From NCBI GenBank assembly GCA_013178185.1, contig JABLXC010000028.1:1-45760 (forward strand): a stretch of 45,760 nucleotides of DNA, read 5' to 3'. The notes beneath the pieces are model-generated. The model was not told the origin of the DNA and did not search any database. It saw only the letters and a list, made by a program, of their open reading frames with translations. This DNA comes from Anaerolineae bacterium (GTDB taxonomy: Bacteria > Chloroflexota > Anaerolineae > Anaerolineales > Anaerolineaceae). The position numbers were made by a program, and so were the translations under genes. Shown one piece after another: positions 1 through 8,836 of the stretch. The stretch's first letter is position 1; every line of letters starts with the position of its first letter.

Positions 1-40
1 GGGTCATGATTTGTAGACGATAGATTTCTCTTTCGCTCAT
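1..40 (-). CDS. transposase N-terminus, cut by window edge
   Basis: An ATG on the minus strand (cat at 38-40) opens a frame reading MSEREIYRLQIMT before it leaves the window. This short start resembles the first residues of helix-turn-helix transposases of the IS1202/ISNCY kind. The two terminal repeats just upstream (78-120) support reading this as the start of a mobile-element gene. Only 13 codons are visible, so the family is an inference from the N-terminal style and the adjacent repeats. Confidence 0.45.
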   Translation of the reverse strand, partial: MSEREIYRLQIMT

Positions 41-77
41 GGTGTGTAGTTTGTCCACTTCTCTGTCCCTTTCGTAT

Positions 78-120
78 GGGGACATTTTAACTTTGGTAAA
101 AGGGGACATTTCTACTTTGG
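78..120. repeat. tandem terminal repeats of an insertion sequence
   Basis: Two 19-base copies, GGGGACATTTTAACTTTGG at 78-96 and GGGGACATTTCTACTTTGG at 102-120, differ at 2 positions and lie 24 bases apart. Directly repeated end sequences of this kind are typical of transposase-binding sites at IS termini. They sit between the partial transposase start and the yvcK promoter, so the element probably ends near base 120-125. The other end lies outside the window. Confidence 0.5.
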
Positions 121-143
121 CTTAACAAGCAACAGTAAAATTG

Positions 144-172
144 TTGACGCTGTAACTATTAGCTGCTATTAT
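144..172 (+). promoter_or_regulatory. sigma-70 promoter for yvcK
   Basis: TTGACG at 144-149 and TATTAT at 167-172 are separated by 17 bases. A start about 7 bases past the -10 would fall near 179, only 2-3 bases before the yvcK ATG at 182. Confidence 0.6.
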
Positions 173-181
173 TGTCACGAA

Positions 182-1525
182 ATGCAGAAACAGCCAAAAT
201 CTTGGTTACGGGGAATCTGGACCTACCTCCTAAAAAAACTTCGATGGTTTACGCCAGGTTTGGGGGTAAAACGCTGGATTGTGTTAATTCTTGGCGGAAC
301 CACCCTGGTGGGAATTGGCTTTGCAATTCTGATCCTCGATGTTTACCGCACTGCCCCAGACACCTGGTGGTTGCCTGTTCTTTCCTATCTTTCTTTAAGG
401 TTTCTCGACCGCACGCTGCGCGCCATCATATTTGGAGGAAGCGGTTTGGCGCTTATCCTTATTGGAACATGGGGGTTAAATCGGGCGCTTCTTAAACCTT
501 TTTTGCATCCGGGGAAGCATGTGCTGGAGACAGTCAGCGCGTACCGACGGCGAGAGCGAGGGCCAAGAATCGTCGTAATTGGCGGTGGAAATGGATTGTC
601 TTCTTTATTACGTGGTTTGAAGGAGCATACCAGTAATCTTACTGCGATTGTTACCGTTGCTGACGATGGTGGGTCTTCTGGCGAATTGCGCAAGCATATT
701 GGAATATTGCCGCCAGGGGATATTCGTAATTGTCTCACGGCATTATCGGACGATGAGACTTTATTGACCCAGATATTTCAATATCGGTTTTCGGCCGCGG
801 CGGGATTGAATGGGCACACGCTTGGCAATTTATTTATTACTGCTTTGACGGATATCACAGGAAGCTTTGAAGAAGCTGTGGCGGAATCGGGCCGTGTGCT
901 GGCTGTGAAAGGGCGAGTGTTGCCGGCTACCCTTCATGATGTGCGGTTGGTTGCTGAGGTGTTGTTGCCTGGAAGCGATCAAGCTGTCGTGGTCAAAGGC
1001 GAGAGCCAGATCCCTAAAACCGATGGGGTGATCAAACGAATCTGGTTGGAACCCAATAACCCACCGGCTTTTTCGCCATCGATTCAGGCGATTTTATCCG
1101 CCGACTTGATTATTGTTGGCCCTGGGAGCCTTTATACGAGTATCTTACCGAATTTGTTGGTTGCTGATCTGGCCGAAGCTATCCGAACCAGTAAAGCAGT
1201 CAAGTTTTATGTGTGTAATGTGGCTACCCAACGTGGTGAGACAGATCATTACTCTTGTGGAGATCATATTCGAAAAATCGAAGCGCATGTTGGCGAAGGG
1301 TTGTTTGATCTGGTAATATGCAATCACCAATTCGACTATCCCCTGCCTTCAGGCGTTCAGTGGGTTGAGCCAGAACACAACCTGCAAGAATATTATCCTG
1401 TTTATTTTGCTGATTTAGTGGATACGGAAAATCCCTGGCGGCACAATTCCAGGCATCTTGCTCAGGTTGTGTTAGATTTATATTATGAACGGACTGGGCC
1501 GTTAACCAGCAGGGATGACCAGTAA
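182..1525 (+). CDS. yvcK: YvcK/CofD-like gluconeogenesis factor, membrane-anchored
   Basis: The protein has 447 residues. Two hydrophobic segments (about residues 32-52 and 83-101) precede a UPF0052/CofD-like domain from about residue 128, seen in GGGNGLSSLLRGLKE and DDGGSSGELR. In Bacillus, YvcK binds UDP-sugars and is needed for growth on gluconeogenic carbon sources and for cell-wall homeostasis. Soluble homologues are about 320 residues, so the first roughly 120 residues are an added membrane anchor. It is followed by gap and pgk in the same direction, which fits a role in lower glycolysis or gluconeogenesis. No Shine-Dalgarno sequence precedes the ATG, and the promoter lies right against it, so translation may be leaderless. 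Family assignment is firm; the role in this organism is inferred. Confidence 0.9.
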   Translation: MQKQPKSWLRGIWTYLLKKLRWFTPGLGVKRWIVLILGGTTLVGIGFAILILDVYRTAPDTWWLPVLSYLSLRFLDRTLRAIIFGGSGLALILIGTWGLNRALLKPFLHPGKHVLETVSAYRRRERGPRIVVIGGGNGLSSLLRGLKEHTSNLTAIVTVADDGGSSGELRKHIGILPPGDIRNCLTALSDDETLLTQIFQYRFSAAAGLNGHTLGNLFITALTDITGSFEEAVAESGRVLAVKGRVLPATLHDVRLVAEVLLPGSDQAVVVKGESQIPKTDGVIKRIWLEPNNPPAFSPSIQAILSADLIIVGPGSLYTSILPNLLVADLAEAIRTSKAVKFYVCNVATQRGETDHYSCGDHIRKIEAHVGEGLFDLVICNHQFDYPLPSGVQWVEPEHNLQEYYPVYFADLVDTENPWRHNSRHLAQVVLDLYYERTGPLTSRDDQ

Positions 1526-1536
1526 CTTGACGATAA

Positions 1537-1552
1537 CCATGTGGAAACATGG
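1537..1552 (+). other. small hairpin between yvcK and gap
   Basis: CCATGT and ACATGG pair perfectly around a GGAA tetraloop 11 bases after the yvcK stop codon. No U-run follows, so it is not a convincing terminator. It may be an mRNA end or processing structure ahead of gap. Confidence 0.35.
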
Positions 1553-1560
1553 CAACTTAA

Positions 1561-2637
<1,077 letters not shown>

Positions 2638-2651
2638 GGAGATTGTCGCTG

Positions 2652-2698
2652 AAAAACGTAATGCGCCATCACTTCCTCGATCTGCGCATTACGTTTTT
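2652..2698 (+). terminator. 15-bp stem-loop between gap and pgk
   Basis: AAAAACGTAATGCGC (2652-2666) is perfectly complementary to GCGCATTACGTTTTT (2684-2698), with a 17-base loop and a terminal T5 run. It has the form of an intrinsic terminator but lies between two co-directional glycolytic genes, so it may be a partial terminator or a processing site. Confidence 0.65.
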
Positions 2699-2718
2699 GA
2701 TGGGTAAGGGAGGGTGAG

Positions 2719-3900
2719 ATGTTTAATAAAAAAACCATCAGAGATATCGATGTAAAAGGTAAACGCGTCCTTGTGAGAGTTGATTTTAATGTTCCTTTGA
2801 AAGATGGTGTCGTGAGTGATGATACCCGCATCCGTGCTGCGCTTCCTACAATTGAATATTTAATCGAGCAGAGAGCAGCGGTTATCCTTTGCTCTCACTT
2901 GGGGCGTCCCAAAGGCGGGATTGATCCAAAATACTCGCTTCAACCTGTTGCCAGCCATCTTTCTCGATTATTGGGCAAGGACGTTGCTTTTGCCAGGGAT
3001 TGTATTGGCCCCCTGGCGGAACAAGCGGCGGCCATTTTACAACCAGGGGATATTTTGCTTCTTGAAAACACCCGGTTTCATGAAGAAGAAGAGAAAAACG
3101 ATCCTGAAATGGCCAGGCAACTTGCAGCCCTCGCGGAGGTTTATGTCAATGATGCGTTTGGCTCGGCGCACCGGGCGCATGCATCAACAGAAGGGGTTGC
3201 TCGTCTCCTGCCGGCGGTAGCTGGTTTTCTGCTTGAAAAAGAGATCCGTTATCTGGGTCAGGCAATCGCCAGCCCAAAGCGGCCGTTTGTGGCAATTTTG
3301 GGCGGCGCAAAAATCAGCGATAAAATTGGCGTCATCCGCAATTTGTTGTCTAAGGCAGATGAAATCTTAATCGGCGGCGGCATGGCCAATACCTTCTTGA
3401 AGGCGCAGGGATATGAGCTGGCCGATTCCCTTGTTGAAGATGAAGCCCTGGAAACTGCCAGTGACTTGCTCAAAGTGGGCGGAAAAAAGCTTCACTTGCC
3501 GGTGGATGTTGTTCTGGGCGATGCATTTGATGAGAAAGCGACGGTTAAAACAATGCTGGTTGGCAATGTACCTGCTGGCTGGCGTGTGATGGATATTGGA
3601 CCTGAGACCGTGAAAATTTTTGCCAGCATCATTTCTGAGGCTGGCACTGTGGTTTGGAATGGTCCAATGGGGGTGTTTGAGTTCGCGAATTTCGCAAAGG
3701 GTACCTTTGGAATCGCAGAGGCGGTTTCGCAAAGCAAAGCTGTGAGTGTCATTGGTGGCGGAGAATCCGTTGCGGCAGTACAGCAATCAGGCCTGGCGGA
3801 TAAGATCACTCATATTTCAACGGGAGGGGGGGCTTCGTTGGAGATGTTGGAGGGTCTCGTTTTGCCTGGTGTGGCAGTCTTACAAGATTTGGAAAAATGA
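2719..3900 (+). CDS. pgk: phosphoglycerate kinase
   Basis: The enzyme transfers phosphate from 1,3-bisphosphoglycerate to ADP. It has 393 residues, the normal bacterial length. The N-terminal [11 protein letters not shown] and [10 protein letters not shown] motifs bind 3-phosphoglycerate; the C-terminal nucleotide half shows [19 protein letters not shown] and IGGGESVAA, followed by [13 protein letters not shown] strong ribosome site (GGGAGGGTGAG) precedes the ATG. It follows gap after the 2652-2698 hairpin and ends before an independent rpsT promoter. Confidence 0.97.
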   Translation: MFNKKTIRDIDVKGKRVLVRVDFNVPLKDGVVSDDTRIRAALPTIEYLIEQRAAVILCSHLGRPKGGIDPKYSLQPVASHLSRLLGKDVAFARDCIGPLAEQAAAILQPGDILLLENTRFHEEEEKNDPEMARQLAALAEVYVNDAFGSAHRAHASTEGVARLLPAVAGFLLEKEIRYLGQAIASPKRPFVAILGGAKISDKIGVIRNLLSKADEILIGGGMANTFLKAQGYELADSLVEDEALETASDLLKVGGKKLHLPVDVVLGDAFDEKATVKTMLVGNVPAGWRVMDIGPETVKIFASIISEAGTVVWNGPMGVFEFANFAKGTFGIAEAVSQSKAVSVIGGGESVAAVQQSGLADKITHISTGGGASLEMLEGLVLPGVAVLQDLEK

Positions 3901-3911
3901 TAAAAATTCTC

Positions 3912-3940
3912 TAGACAAATATAACTCTGTCGAGTAGAAT
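3912..3940 (+). promoter_or_regulatory. promoter for rpsT
   Basis: TAGACA (3912-3917) and TAGAAT (3935-3940) are spaced by 17 bases in the gap between pgk and rpsT, giving the ribosomal protein gene its own transcript. Confidence 0.6.
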
Positions 3941-3975
3941 AAGTCTTTGCATTGTTCTAATTTGGAGGAAGAAAT

Positions 3976-4242
3976 TTGGCTAATATTAAGTCTGCTATCA
4001 AACGCAATAAGCAAAATGAGAAGCGACGGCTTCGAAATCGCATCGTTCGTGGTAGAACGCGCACCTTCATAAAGGAGGCTCGCTTAGAGATCCAGAATGC
4101 AGATGTCGAATCAGCGGAAAAAGCGGTGCTAAAAGCAGTTAGTTCTCTGGACAAAGCGGCCGCGAAGGGTGTTGTTCACAAAAACAACGCTTCTCGCCGA
4201 AAGAGCCGCCTGATGAAACGGCTGGCTGCATTAAAGAAATAA
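3976..4242 (+). CDS. rpsT: 30S ribosomal protein S20
   Basis: This 88-residue basic protein binds 16S rRNA early in 30S assembly. The sequence (ANIKSAIKRNKQNEKRR at the start, HKNNASRRKSRLMKRL near the end) is typical of bS20. The start codon is TTG, preceded by GGAGG with 7 bases of spacing; no ATG is available that would keep the conserved N-terminus. E. coli rpsT also uses UUG, where it is linked to autogenous translational control. The gene has its own promoter and terminator and is therefore monocistronic. Confidence 0.96.
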   Translation: MANIKSAIKRNKQNEKRRLRNRIVRGRTRTFIKEARLEIQNADVESAEKAVLKAVSSLDKAAAKGVVHKNNASRRKSRLMKRLAALKK

Positions 4243-4289
4243 CCAATATAGTGAAGTGTTCCCTTTGTGGGGAACTTTGCCAAGATAGA

Positions 4290-4320
4290 GCGGGAGTGTG
4301 TGTCAGCTCCCGCTTTTGTG
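4290..4320 (+). terminator. rpsT terminator
   Basis: GCGGGAG (4290-4296) pairs with CTCCCGC (4307-4313) around a 10-base loop and is followed by TTTTGTGTTTT. Confidence 0.75.
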
Positions 4321-4328
4321 TTTTGATA

Positions 4329-4337
4329 TGTTATAAT
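4329..4337 (+). promoter_or_regulatory. extended -10 promoter for argS
   Basis: TATAAT at 4332-4337 is preceded by TG plus one base, the extended -10 form. No good -35 is seen, as the upstream bases belong to the rpsT terminator. The transcript would start about 43 bases before the argS ATG. Confidence 0.5.
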
Positions 4338-4386
4338 GCGCTGATTGTCGCTGGTTACAGAACTCTAGTGGGTAAAAAGAGAGATT

Positions 4387-6144
4387 ATGTTCGAGACAGA
4401 GCAAAAAAATATTGAAAATAAAATCTACCAGTATTGCCACGAACAGGGCTGGCCGGAGCCGGCGATCCAATGGAATTGGATCCCTTTCAGCGGACATTGG
4501 GGAATATCCACCTCCTTTTTTCAGCTTGCAGCACAAGAAGCTAAATCAGGCAAACGGGTTATCGTAAACCAACGGGCGCAGGAAATTGCAAAATCCCTCG
4601 CCGATTATTTGGGCGGAAGCGAAGGTTTCGAACGGATTGAAGCTGTAAATGGATATCTTAATCTTTATTACTCGACAAGTGAATTTGCCTGGCGCGTTGT
4701 TAATGAAGTGTTAGCGAAAGGAAAAAGCTTTGGAAGGAAGGAAGCACTTAATCAGCGCGTAATGGTTGAGTTCTCGCAACCTAACACCCACAAGGCTTTT
4801 CATGTTGGACATCTCAGAAATGTCATCTTGGGGGATGCTGTCTCTAATATCCTTGATTTTGCCGGATTTGAGGTTATTCGGGCAAATTATTATGGCGATA
4901 TTGGCCTGCATGTCATCAAATGGCTGTGGAATTATCTAAAATTTCACAATGGAGAGAAGCCATCAGGTGACATGGTTCGGTGGCTTGGCGATATTTATGC
5001 CGAGGCTGATCGGAGATTTGAATCAGATCCGGCGGTTCAGGAAGAAGTGAGGGCATTGTTTGGCAGATGGGACCGGCGCGACCCGGACATAGTTGCTTTG
5101 TGGGAGCAGAGTCGGGCGTGGTCGTTAGAAGCATTTGATCAGGTTTATCGCACGTTGGGCGTTCGCTTTGACCGCGTTTATTTTGAAAGCGAGGTCGAAG
5201 AATCTGGCAAGGAGTTAATCTCAGATTTAATCAAGAAGGGCATTGCACGGGATGAGCGACCCGATGGCGCGGTGATTGTTCCGCTGGATGAGATTTTCGG
5301 AACGAAAGAAAAATATCGCGTCCTGGTGGTGTTGCGGTCCGATGGGACATCGCTTTATGCTACGAAAGACCTTCCATTAGCGATCAAAAAGTTCGAAGAA
5401 TACAAACTGGATTACTCTATTTATGTTATTGATGTGCGGCAATCGCTGTATATGCAGCAAATTTTTAAGACCCTTGAGTTAATGGGGTACTCATGGGCGA
5501 AAAATTGTTACCATTTGGCTTATGAAATTGTCAACCTGCCAGGCAACGTGACCATGTCTTCCCGGGATGGGACCGTTGTTCTATTGGAGGATCTCATTCG
5601 CGAAGCGGTGGCAAGGGCGCTCATGGTTGTTCAACAAAAAAACCCAGAACTGCCACAAGCGACGAAAGAAAGTATTGCCCGAGCAGTTGCTTTGGGAGCG
5701 ATAAAATATTCCATGCTGGCGCGTGATAACACAAAGATTGTGACTTTCGACTGGAATTCTGCTCTGGATTTCAATGGCCAGGCAGCTCCTTATATTCAAT
5801 ATGCCTTTGTGCGAGCAAACAGCATTCTCAAAAAAGCGGGGGAAAGCATACCTGCTTGCGTTCAAGCCAGTTATGATCTGAGCCAGGCAGAGATTGAGTT
5901 AATCGAATTGATTTCTCGGTTTCCTAACGAAGTACAAAGGTCGGCAAAAGAATACCGGCCTTTATATCTGGCCACGCTTGCTTATGAAATTGCGCGCTCT
6001 TTCAATGACTTTTACAACCAGTGCCCTGTTTTACAGGCTGAAGAACCGATTAGGAGTTTTCGGATCCGGCTTGTAGCTGCTGCACGACAGGTTATCGGCA
6101 ATTGCTTGGGCGTTTTGGGTATTATCGCTCCAGATGTCATGTAG
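4387..6144 (+). CDS. argS: arginyl-tRNA synthetase
   Basis: Class I aminoacyl-tRNA synthetase charging tRNA-Arg. The 585-residue protein has an N-terminal tRNA-binding domain, the signature HVGHLRN in place of HIGH near residue 140, and a C-terminal DALR anticodon-binding domain in the last 120 residues or so (ending GVLGIIAPDVM). The KMSKS loop appears as the degenerate VTMSSRDGTVV, as is common in ArgRS, where the canonical Lys is often absent. The transcript appears to begin at the extended -10 element upstream; the ribosome site is weak (AGAGAGA). Confidence 0.96.
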   Translation: MFETEQKNIENKIYQYCHEQGWPEPAIQWNWIPFSGHWGISTSFFQLAAQEAKSGKRVIVNQRAQEIAKSLADYLGGSEGFERIEAVNGYLNLYYSTSEFAWRVVNEVLAKGKSFGRKEALNQRVMVEFSQPNTHKAFHVGHLRNVILGDAVSNILDFAGFEVIRANYYGDIGLHVIKWLWNYLKFHNGEKPSGDMVRWLGDIYAEADRRFESDPAVQEEVRALFGRWDRRDPDIVALWEQSRAWSLEAFDQVYRTLGVRFDRVYFESEVEESGKELISDLIKKGIARDERPDGAVIVPLDEIFGTKEKYRVLVVLRSDGTSLYATKDLPLAIKKFEEYKLDYSIYVIDVRQSLYMQQIFKTLELMGYSWAKNCYHLAYEIVNLPGNVTMSSRDGTVVLLEDLIREAVARALMVVQQKNPELPQATKESIARAVALGAIKYSMLARDNTKIVTFDWNSALDFNGQAAPYIQYAFVRANSILKKAGESIPACVQASYDLSQAEIELIELISRFPNEVQRSAKEYRPLYLATLAYEIARSFNDFYNQCPVLQAEEPIRSFRIRLVAAARQVIGNCLGVLGIIAPDVM

Positions 6145-6178
6145 TTGAACCATACCATTTAATTTCAGGAGAGATTCT

Positions 6179-7495
6179 ATGACTCCAATCAAAACAATTA
6201 TCATGGGGGCCGCGGGGCGAGATTTTCATAACTTCAATGTTTTTTTTCGTGATAATAAGGATTATGAGGTAGTTGCTTTTACAGCCACTCAAATACCGAA
6301 TATTGAAGGCCGAAAGTATCCTGCAGAACTGTCGGGATCTTTATATCCAGAGGGAATTCCAATCTATCCAGAAAGCGACCTTGAGGAATTAATCCAAAAG
6401 CACGCGATTGAGCAGGTAATTTTCGCTTATAGCGATGTTTCACACGAATATATCATGCACAAAGCCTCGCTTGTGCTGGCTGCTGGCGCTGATTTTCGTT
6501 TGATGGGGGTGGGTTCCACACAGTTGAAATCCAGTAAACCAGTTGTTTCGGTCTGCGCAGTGCGCACAGGGTCTGGCAAGAGCCAGACAACACGGCGTGT
6601 CTCTTTAGTCTTGCGTAAGATGGGTTTTAAGGTAGCGGCTATTCGTCATCCTATGCCTTATGGTGATCTTGTTAAGCAAAAAGTTCAGCGGTTTGCCGAT
6701 TACAACGACCTGGATGAACATCAATGTACCATCGAGGAACGGGAAGAGTATGAACCTCATTTGGATAATGGTGTAATTGTATATGCAGGTGTGGATTATG
6801 AAGCCATATTGCGCCAGGCTGAGAAGGAAGTGGATATCATTCTTTGGGATGGCGGAAATAACGATTTTCCATTTTATAAACCCGATCTGAACATTGTCGT
6901 GGTTGACCCACACCGGGCCGGGCACGAAACGCGGTATCACCCTGGAGAAACCAATGTCCGGCTTGCGGATGTCTTTGTGATCAACAAAGTAGATACGGCT
7001 GTACCCGAAAACGTGATTGCAGTGCGTTCGGCAATCACTGATATAAATCCGAATGCGATAGTTATTGAAGCGGCATCTCCCTTGTTCGTAGATCAGCCTT
7101 CTTCTATTCGCGGCAAACGGGTTTTAGTCATCGAAGATGGCCCCACCCTAACACACGGTGATATGGTCTATGGGGCAGGGTGGGTGGCGGCCCGACGCTT
7201 TGCGGCTGCTGAGATTATTGACCCAAGGCCCTACGCGGTTGGTTCGATAATCGCAACCTACAAAAAGTATCCGGGCACCGGTAATATTCTACCGGCTATG
7301 GGATATGGTGAAGAAATGATCCGTGATTTAGAAGCAACCATTAATAACTCGCCAGTTGACCTGGTCATTTCTGCTACACCGATCGACTTAACCCGGATTA
7401 TCAAAATGAATAAGCCTGTACAACGGGTCAGGTATGAATTGCAAGAGATTGGACAACCTACGCTGGAAGAAATTCTCCACGCGAAATTTGGTTAG
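6179..7495 (+). CDS. cyclic 2,3-diphosphoglycerate synthetase-family GTPase/ATPase
   Basis: The 438-residue protein starts with a Rossmann-like segment (IIMGAAGRDFHNFN) and then carries a P-loop-like motif, RTGSGKSQTTR, near residue 130, with later NKVD and WDGGNNDFPF segments typical of P-loop NTPases. It matches the family of archaeal cyclic 2,3-diphosphoglycerate synthetase, which in Methanothermus makes the thermoprotectant cDPG from 2,3-DPG and ATP. Bacterial members are common but, to my knowledge, uncharacterised, so the substrate is not established here. It has a good ribosome site (CAGGAGAG), lies 34 bases after argS, and ends before a 13-bp hairpin. The pgk and gap genes nearby use related metabolites, though in a different transcript. 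Confidence 0.8.
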   Translation: MTPIKTIIMGAAGRDFHNFNVFFRDNKDYEVVAFTATQIPNIEGRKYPAELSGSLYPEGIPIYPESDLEELIQKHAIEQVIFAYSDVSHEYIMHKASLVLAAGADFRLMGVGSTQLKSSKPVVSVCAVRTGSGKSQTTRRVSLVLRKMGFKVAAIRHPMPYGDLVKQKVQRFADYNDLDEHQCTIEEREEYEPHLDNGVIVYAGVDYEAILRQAEKEVDIILWDGGNNDFPFYKPDLNIVVVDPHRAGHETRYHPGETNVRLADVFVINKVDTAVPENVIAVRSAITDINPNAIVIEAASPLFVDQPSSIRGKRVLVIEDGPTLTHGDMVYGAGWVAARRFAAAEIIDPRPYAVGSIIATYKKYPGTGNILPAMGYGEEMIRDLEATINNSPVDLVISATPIDLTRIIKMNKPVQRVRYELQEIGQPTLEEILHAKFG

Positions 7496-7515
7496 AACTG
7501 CTGCTACGAAAATGC

Positions 7516-7545
7516 CCACAGAGCCGGCTTTTGCCGGTTCTGTGG
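7516..7545 (+). terminator. 13-bp hairpin after the cDPGS-like gene
   Basis: CCACAGAGCCGGC (7516-7528) and GCCGGTTCTGTGG (7533-7545) pair with one G-U pair around a TTTT loop. There is no downstream T-run, so it may terminate weakly or protect the mRNA end. Confidence 0.5.
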
Positions 7546-7552
7546 TAGCTCA

Positions 7553-7561
7553 TGATACAAT
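7553..7561 (+). promoter_or_regulatory. extended -10 promoter for obgE
   Basis: TGATACAAT gives a TG-n-TACAAT extended -10 element at 7553-7561. A start 7 bases downstream would coincide with the obgE ATG at 7568. No convincing -35 is present. Confidence 0.4.
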
Positions 7562-7567
7562 CATAGT

Positions 7568-8830
7568 ATGTTTATTGATGAGGTTGAGATCTATATTCGG
7601 TCAGGAAAAGGGGGGGATGGTTTTGTCCACTTTCACCGGGAGAAGTATGTCGCTCGCGGCGGTCCAGACGGGGGGGATGGTGGCCGGGGTGGTGATGTTA
7701 TCCTAGAAGCGCGTTCCAGCTTAAATACGCTTTCCTCTTTTCGGCATATCAAGAAGTATCTTGCCAAAGACGGGGAAAAAGGCGGGATCAATAATATGAC
7801 TGGGCGTTCTGCAGAGCCTCTCCTGATCCCAGTTCCTGCTGGAACGGTCGTTTATGACAAATTAACGGGTGAAATATTAGGCGACTTGGTTGAGGAGGGG
7901 CAGCAGCTCCTGGTTGGCAAGGGCGGCAGAGGAGGGCGAGGGAATGCCCGTTTTGTGTCTTCGCGCAACCAAGCCCCTCGGATTGCAGAGAGGGGAGAGC
8001 CGGGGCAGGAACGTGTCCTTAGGCTGGAATTGAAGTTGATCGCAGATGTTGGCATTGTTGGGATGCCCAACGCCGGTAAATCGAGTTTGCTGGCGGCTTT
8101 GACCAATGCCCAACCAAAAATCGCTGACTATCCTTTCACTACGCTTGAACCCAACCTGGGCGTTGCCGACATAGATTTGGAAACCTCCATTGTTCTGGCG
8201 GATATTCCTGGAATTATTGAGGGGGCGCACCGCGGGGTAGGATTAGGCGATTCTTTTCTAAGGCATATTCAACGGACAAAGGTGTTGATTCACGTGCTCG
8301 ATGGTTTATCGCCAGAGCCGTTTGCTGATTTTAGCCAGATCAATTCGGAAATGGCATTGTACGATGAGAATCTAACGAGAAAACCCCAGATAGTCGTTTT
8401 CAATAAAATAGATATGCCGGATGCAGTCGAAAAATGGCAACAGATCAAATCGCAGATCGAAGAACTGGGCTACAAGACGATGGCAATTTCGGCTTTAACT
8501 CGCCAGGGGTTGGAGCCCTTGCTGTGGACAGTGAAAGAGATTTTGAGAGCGATGCCTGATGTTGAGGGAGAAAAAGTGTTGCCAGTGTACCGCTCAAAGG
8601 AGGATGCGCGCCAGTTTACGATTGAACGGATATCCGAAGGATGGCGAGTAAGAGGTAAGGCAATCGAACGGGCGGCTGCAATGACTTATTGGGAGTTTGA
8701 GGGTTCAGTTAGACGATTCCAGCGCCTGATGAGCGCACTGGGTGTTGAAGACGCATTGCGCCAGGCAGGCGCCAAAGACGGCGATACTGTATTTATTGGC
8801 GAAGATTATGAACTGGAATGGATGGATTGA
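7568..8830 (+). CDS. obgE: Obg family GTPase
   Basis: Essential GTPase acting in late 50S ribosome assembly and stress signalling. The 420-residue protein has the glycine-rich Obg fold at residues 1-158 or so (GGPDGGDGGRGGDV, GGRGGRGNARF), a G domain from about 160 with GMPNAGKSS, DIPG and NKID, and a C-terminal OCT domain ending GEDYELEWMD. The start MFIDEVEIYIRSGKGG is the conserved Obg N-terminus, so the ATG is secure even though no Shine-Dalgarno sequence precedes it. The gene is followed after 6 bases by nadD, presumably co-transcribed. Confidence 0.96.
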   Translation: MFIDEVEIYIRSGKGGDGFVHFHREKYVARGGPDGGDGGRGGDVILEARSSLNTLSSFRHIKKYLAKDGEKGGINNMTGRSAEPLLIPVPAGTVVYDKLTGEILGDLVEEGQQLLVGKGGRGGRGNARFVSSRNQAPRIAERGEPGQERVLRLELKLIADVGIVGMPNAGKSSLLAALTNAQPKIADYPFTTLEPNLGVADIDLETSIVLADIPGIIEGAHRGVGLGDSFLRHIQRTKVLIHVLDGLSPEPFADFSQINSEMALYDENLTRKPQIVVFNKIDMPDAVEKWQQIKSQIEELGYKTMAISALTRQGLEPLLWTVKEILRAMPDVEGEKVLPVYRSKEDARQFTIERISEGWRVRGKAIERAAAMTYWEFEGSVRRFQRLMSALGVEDALRQAGAKDGDTVFIGEDYELEWMD

Positions 8831-8836
8831 GCTGGG

